Positions 60,566 to 64,000 of a stretch of DNA of 64,000 nucleotides are shown in pieces. How positions within the stretch are numbered: the first letter of the stretch is position 1; the number at the start of each line of letters is the position of its first letter. The stretch is from JACCZH01 sp963729445 (GTDB taxonomy: Bacteria > Chloroflexota > Chloroflexia > Thermomicrobiales > CFX8). Location of the stretch: positions 62,001 through 126,000 of the forward strand of contig CAVSNU010000005.1 of NCBI GenBank assembly GCA_963729445.1, written 5' to 3'. The notes beneath the pieces were generated by a model. The model made no database searches and had not been told where the DNA came from. It saw nothing but the letters and a program-made list of their open reading frames with translations. The translations under genes were made by a program, and so were the position numbers.

Positions 60566-61453
60566 TCAGGGAGTCGTCTCAGGTATACGCTCCGCGCGGA
60601 CGACCAAGCGCTGGTCGTAGCTTCCGCTGGCTTCGTCAAACGTTCCGCCACAGGTGATCAGGGTGATCGACTCGGTGCTGGTCGGCGCGACAATCTCTTG
60701 AACGGGCGCTTCCGACTCAAGATAGGAGTCGACGGACGTGACCTGGTATTCGTGTCGACTGCCGTCTTCCAGGTACACAGCGATGGTGTTGCCGTGGGTC
60801 AGGACGTCAAGGTCCCAGAAAACCGCCGGTCCAGCGTCTCGAAAGTCATAGTGGCCGGCGAAGATCGCATTGCCGCCTCTTCCAGGAACGCCACTGAAGT
60901 CATACCAGGCGACCTCGAACGGTTGCTCCGGCGACTCCATCGTCTGGTTGGCGTCAAGGCTCTTCACGACCACCGGGGCATCGACGCCGATAATCGGGAT
61001 CATTAGCCGCACCACGCTGGACGGCTCAAGCGATCCAGCCAGGCTGGAGGATGGCCTCCGGTGGACGGTGTCGCCGGCCGGATTTGGTGCTGCCTGCGCT
61101 ACGCCTTGCACCTGCGGCGATGACGACGTTGCTGAGAGCGACCACGTCTGCGATGTGCTCAGCGCAGCGTCTGCCGCCGGCTGGTCATCATCACGGTCAT
61201 CGTTGCGGAACGGGACGCGCACAAGCTCAATCATCAGAATGACCGTGATGATGACCAGCGCGGCGATCACAATCAAACCCAGGATACGCTTGCGCTGGCG
61301 CTCGATATGTGCCTCACGCGTCGCCGGTCCATGTTGCCATGCAGCGCCGGCGACGGGACGCGGGGGCTGTGGCGGGCGGCTGGCAGGCTCGCGTGGCCAG
61401 AGGCGCTTCTGTGCTCGCTTCCCGGCCGGTGGGATCATCGCTGACCGCGCCAT
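60566..61453 (-). CDS. Class D/E-like sortase adjacent to an LPATG protein
   Basis: 295 residues from the ATG at 61453; an ATG at 61438 that overlaps the upstream stop as ATGA is an alternative. A basic, Pro-rich cytoplasmic N-terminus (1-55) leads to one membrane helix (57-79), an acidic/Ser-rich linker, then the sortase barrel from ~145: catalytic H201 in IFAGHYDF, C268 in LITCGGTFDEASG and Arg in QRLVVRAER. It overlaps the 3' end of the LPATG surface protein gene by 19 bases, so enzyme and substrate are coexpressed. The topology is that of a membrane-anchored housekeeping sortase. Confidence 0.93.
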   Translation of the reverse strand: MARSAMIPPAGKRAQKRLWPREPASRPPQPPRPVAGAAWQHGPATREAHIERQRKRILGLIVIAALVIITVILMIELVRVPFRNDDRDDDQPAADAALSTSQTWSLSATSSSPQVQGVAQAAPNPAGDTVHRRPSSSLAGSLEPSSVVRLMIPIIGVDAPVVVKSLDANQTMESPEQPFEVAWYDFSGVPGRGGNAIFAGHYDFRDAGPAVFWDLDVLTHGNTIAVYLEDGSRHEYQVTSVDSYLESEAPVQEIVAPTSTESITLITCGGTFDEASGSYDQRLVVRAERIPETTP

Positions 61454-63930
61454 CTCCAGATTCTCGTGCCGGCCGTGGCGGACAGCCCGAGCAGGATCAG
61501 ACTCGACGCGATGACCATGAAGCCGTTACCAGCCACGCCACTCTGCGACGTACCGTCACCCGTTGCCGGCAGTTCGGTCACGACAACCGGAGTCGGCGAT
61601 GGGCGTGCGACCGGGGTCACCCCGATACGGGGCGTCGGTGTCGCCACAGCGGTCGGCGTCGTTGATGCACCTGCCGGCCGCGTGGGCGTTGCCGGCGCGG
61701 CCACGGTTGGCGACGGTGTGCCGGAGGGTGTTGTCGTGGGCAGCGCCGGAACGACCGTCGATGATGGGGTGCCGGATGGCGACGGCGTACCTTGCTGTTG
61801 CTCTTTTTCGAACGCTCCGATATCGCAAGCGGCGCCTTGCGGACGGCCAACCCTGCGTTGGTCATCGAGCGGACAACCCGTGGCGAGCCCCTGGTCAATG
61901 GCGGCACTGCCGGCCATCAGGGCGTGGGTGAGGGTGGCGCCGCCGTTATCCTGGAGGGGGCCGAGGCGCGCATCGGCGTCTTGCAGATCACCGTCACCCG
62001 TGAGGCTACAACTGCGTCCATCGTCGCTGTTGTTCCCGGCGGAGGTGACGGCTCCCAGGCAGTTGCTGCCTCCCGAGCCGCCGGCAAGGATCGTGTTTGT
62101 GACCGTGACGACGCCGGATTCGTTGGTGATGTTCGCTCCAGCCGCAGCGTCGTTGAAGGCCGCCGTCACGCTACTGAGCTCGGTGTCGGCGCCGACGCCC
62201 GTATAGACGCCACCACCATTGACGCTCGCCGAGTTCCCGCTGATGGTTGCGTTGACGAGGCTCAGCTCCCCAACGTTGCTCACACCCCCGCCCGACGACG
62301 CGGTATTGGTGACCACGCTGACGTGCGTGCCGGTAAGCGCTCCCTCGTTGGCGATGCCACCGCCGAGGCCGGCAAGTGAGACGTTCTCACTCACGGTCGT
62401 CCCTCCAAGGGCCGCGCCACCCCGCGTAAACAGACCGCCGCCACTGCTGCCTGCGCTGTTGCGGTCAATCGTGCTGCCGGCGAGGATGACGCCGCCAGCG
62501 TTGTACAGGCCCCCACCGGGACCGTTGGTAGACTGATTTCCGCGCAGCGCAGAGTCAATGACCGTCAGCGACTCAGACAGGTTGTAGACGCCGCCGCCGT
62601 CGGTGATGGCCGTGTTGTCGACGATCGTGCTGGTCGAGACCGTCGCCGAGCTCGCCGTTGCGTCGACATAGATGCCACCTCCGGCGAGAATGGCGCTGTT
62701 GTGCTCGATGGTGCTGCCGGTGAGTGTCAGGGAACCAGTGATGTAGATACCGCCACCGCTCACCGTCGCGGCGTTGCCGCGCACGACTGTCGTCGAGATT
62801 GCCGCAACGTCCTCCAGCGCAAATCCACCGCCGCTCTGCGCGGCGTTCTCTTCAATAACCGTGTTGCCGTTCGCCACGAGCGACCCGAAGCTGTAGATGC
62901 CGCCACCTGACCCATTCTGCGCCGTGTTGCGCGCGACAGTAACCGTCGTCAACGCTAGCTGCCCGGAGCTCAACATGCCGCCGCCGTGACCGTTCTGCGC
63001 GACATTGTCATTGAGAGCAGTATTGGAGAGGGTCATGGAGCCGTCGTTATTGACGATGCCGCCGCCATCTATGCCGGCCGTGTTCTCGCTCACGGCGTTC
63101 CCGCTGCCCAGCGTCACGGCGCCCCCGTCGTTGTAGATTCCGCCACCGTGGCTCACCGCCACATTGTTTCTGACATGGGTGCTCGTCAGATCCAACACGG
63201 GCGCCGCATCATTGAAGATCCCGCCGCCCATATCCGCACTCGCGTTCTCGGCGACGAGGCTGTTTTCAATCACCGCTGAGCCCTGGTTGAAGATGCCGCC
63301 GCCGTGGCCGCTCAGCGTCGTGTTGCCGGCGATGGTTGTGTTCACCAGCTTCAGGTGGCCCGAGCTAAACACTCCGCCACCGTTGCGACTGGCCTGGTTA
63401 TCACTCACCGTGACGTCGGAGAGGTCCAGTGTGCCGCTGTTGAGGATCGCCCCGCCGTCTTCCGCGTCGGTAGTCGCGCCGTTGCGCAGTGTCAACCCCG
63501 CGATCCCGACGCTGTTGGTTCCAACGATATGGACCAGGCGATCCGGGTCAGCCAGGGTGGCCCCGTCGACCACCGTCTTGCCGGCACCTGCCCCGACAAT
63601 CGAGAGATCGCTGGTAATATCGAGGTCGCCTGTCGCAGCCGCGTCTTCCTCGCTACCGGTAAGCGTCAAGGTGTAGACGCCCTCAGGAACGCTAATCGTA
63701 TCCCGGTCTTGTGACGCGTTTGCCTCCTGGATCGCGGCCCGCAGGGTACAGAGACCGTCGACGGTTTCACACTTACCGTCTCCCGGAATCGCATCCACCG
63801 CGTCGGCGGTGTCGTTTACGGCGTAGCCCTTGGCGTCGGCGTCATGCGGTGCCGCGAGGCTGAGCGCCGAGGCAATGACCAGCGTAGCCACGATCGTCAC
63901 CAGTTTTCGCGCCGGCAGCATGTGCCCCAT
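61435..63930 (-). CDS. Large secreted CSLREA/parallel beta-helix protein with LPATG sorting signal
   Basis: 831 residues from the ATG at 63930 (AGGAGA nine bases upstream). A signal peptide (residues ~9-36, ending DADA-KGY) precedes a CSLREA domain (GKCETVDGLCTLRAAIQEAN, residues ~50-75) and a long right-handed beta-helix built of GGGI/V-x-N/S turns. A Pro/Thr/Ser-rich stalk of ~85 residues follows, then the sorting signal LPATG (787-791), a hydrophobic segment and a basic RIWRWRGQR tail. This is a wall-anchored, probably adhesive or glycan-active surface protein. Beta-helix turns make it resemble pectate-lyase folds, but no catalytic motif is visible. Confidence 0.93.
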   Translation of the reverse strand: MGHMLPARKLVTIVATLVIASALSLAAPHDADAKGYAVNDTADAVDAIPGDGKCETVDGLCTLRAAIQEANASQDRDTISVPEGVYTLTLTGSEEDAAATGDLDITSDLSIVGAGAGKTVVDGATLADPDRLVHIVGTNSVGIAGLTLRNGATTDAEDGGAILNSGTLDLSDVTVSDNQASRNGGGVFSSGHLKLVNTTIAGNTTLSGHGGGIFNQGSAVIENSLVAENASADMGGGIFNDAAPVLDLTSTHVRNNVAVSHGGGIYNDGGAVTLGSGNAVSENTAGIDGGGIVNNDGSMTLSNTALNDNVAQNGHGGGMLSSGQLALTTVTVARNTAQNGSGGGIYSFGSLVANGNTVIEENAAQSGGGFALEDVAAISTTVVRGNAATVSGGGIYITGSLTLTGSTIEHNSAILAGGGIYVDATASSATVSTSTIVDNTAITDGGGVYNLSESLTVIDSALRGNQSTNGPGGGLYNAGGVILAGSTIDRNSAGSSGGGLFTRGGAALGGTTVSENVSLAGLGGGIANEGALTGTHVSVVTNTASSGGGVSNVGELSLVNATISGNSASVNGGGVYTGVGADTELSSVTAAFNDAAAGANITNESGVVTVTNTILAGGSGGSNCLGAVTSAGNNSDDGRSCSLTGDGDLQDADARLGPLQDNGGATLTHALMAGSAAIDQGLATGCPLDDQRRVGRPQGAACDIGAFEKEQQQGTPSPSGTPSSTVVPALPTTTPSGTPSPTVAAPATPTRPAGASTTPTAVATPTPRIGVTPVARPSPTPVVVTELPATGDGTSQSGVAGNGFMVIASSLILLGLSATAGTRIWRWRGQR

Positions 63931-64000
63931 CAAGTGTTCTCTCCTGTGTTTCTCAATGTTGTTCGTCACAGATCAACGAGCGCTGCATCTGTTCGTCGTG
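63931..64000. other. Leader of the LPATG protein gene; window end
   Basis: Only the ribosome site (AGGAGA, near 63940) and the start of an AT-leaning leader are visible. The promoter lies beyond the window. Confidence 0.5.

Noticed and set aside
61900..63500. Possible repeat array or CRISPR in the beta-helix gene
   Set aside because: The repeated GCCGCC words follow the GGG-turn codons of a beta-helix protein in one intact frame, so they are coding repeats.

Overview
The window reads as a GC-rich, densely packed chromosome segment of a motile, apparently monoderm bacterium. I favour Chloroflexota, probably near Thermomicrobia/Sphaerobacter, as an inference rather than a proof. It rests on flagellar export, rod and hook genes without P/L-ring genes, a Cys-rich CSLREA beta-helix surface protein ending in an LPATG sortase signal, two sortases, and a polysaccharide deacetylase with FGYP/YFERARFEW repeats of a kind I associate with Chloroflexota secreted proteins. 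No rRNA, tRNA, CRISPR array, transposase or phage gene was seen.

Layout. 1-9199 is an efflux block: an MFS tail, a complete HME-type RND pump, a very short adaptor-like lipoprotein, a second RND gene broken by about nine small insertions, and an MFS paralogue of the first. 9329-18040 is mixed housekeeping: secreted deacetylase, DapA/NanA-family aldolase, glycogen debranching enzyme, a soluble histidine kinase and OmpR-type regulator, a TRIC/UPF0126 channel, a tandem universal stress protein and a DUF1294 protein. 18075-29142 is a catabolic module. A long leftward operon carries a fumarylacetoacetate-hydrolase-fold enzyme, CoxG, the three subunits of a molybdenum hydroxylase and a NitT/TauT-type ABC importer with two permeases. 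A divergent FadR-type repressor and a second FAH-fold gene read rightward.

29372-60495 is flagellar. After an HDOD/receiver protein come leftward blocks: flgC-nlpC-fliE-F-G-H-I-J-orf64-slt-flgB-fliK-flgD-orf58-flgE; flaG-fliD-fliS-fliT-sortase; a flagellin; and flbD-motA-motB-fliL-M-N-O. Rightward from 54383 is fliP-Q-R-flhB-A-F. Two textbook sigma-28 promoters precede flaG and the flagellin. fliA, flgK, flgL, flgF/G, flhG and all che genes are absent and must lie elsewhere if the flagellum works. 60566-63930 encodes a second sortase and its likely LPATG substrate.

Most notable: a sortase inside the flagellar gene string plus a second next to an LPATG protein; a 58-codon gene coupled by ATGA overlaps to both flgD and flgE; a 64-residue protein sharing a motif with the adjacent lytic transglycosylase; a CsrA-like stem-loop in the flagellin leader; a roughly 480-bp nest of palindromic repeats; and the fact that every frameshift seen (RND2, flagellin, possibly glgX) is an insertion, which raises the possibility of sequence error.
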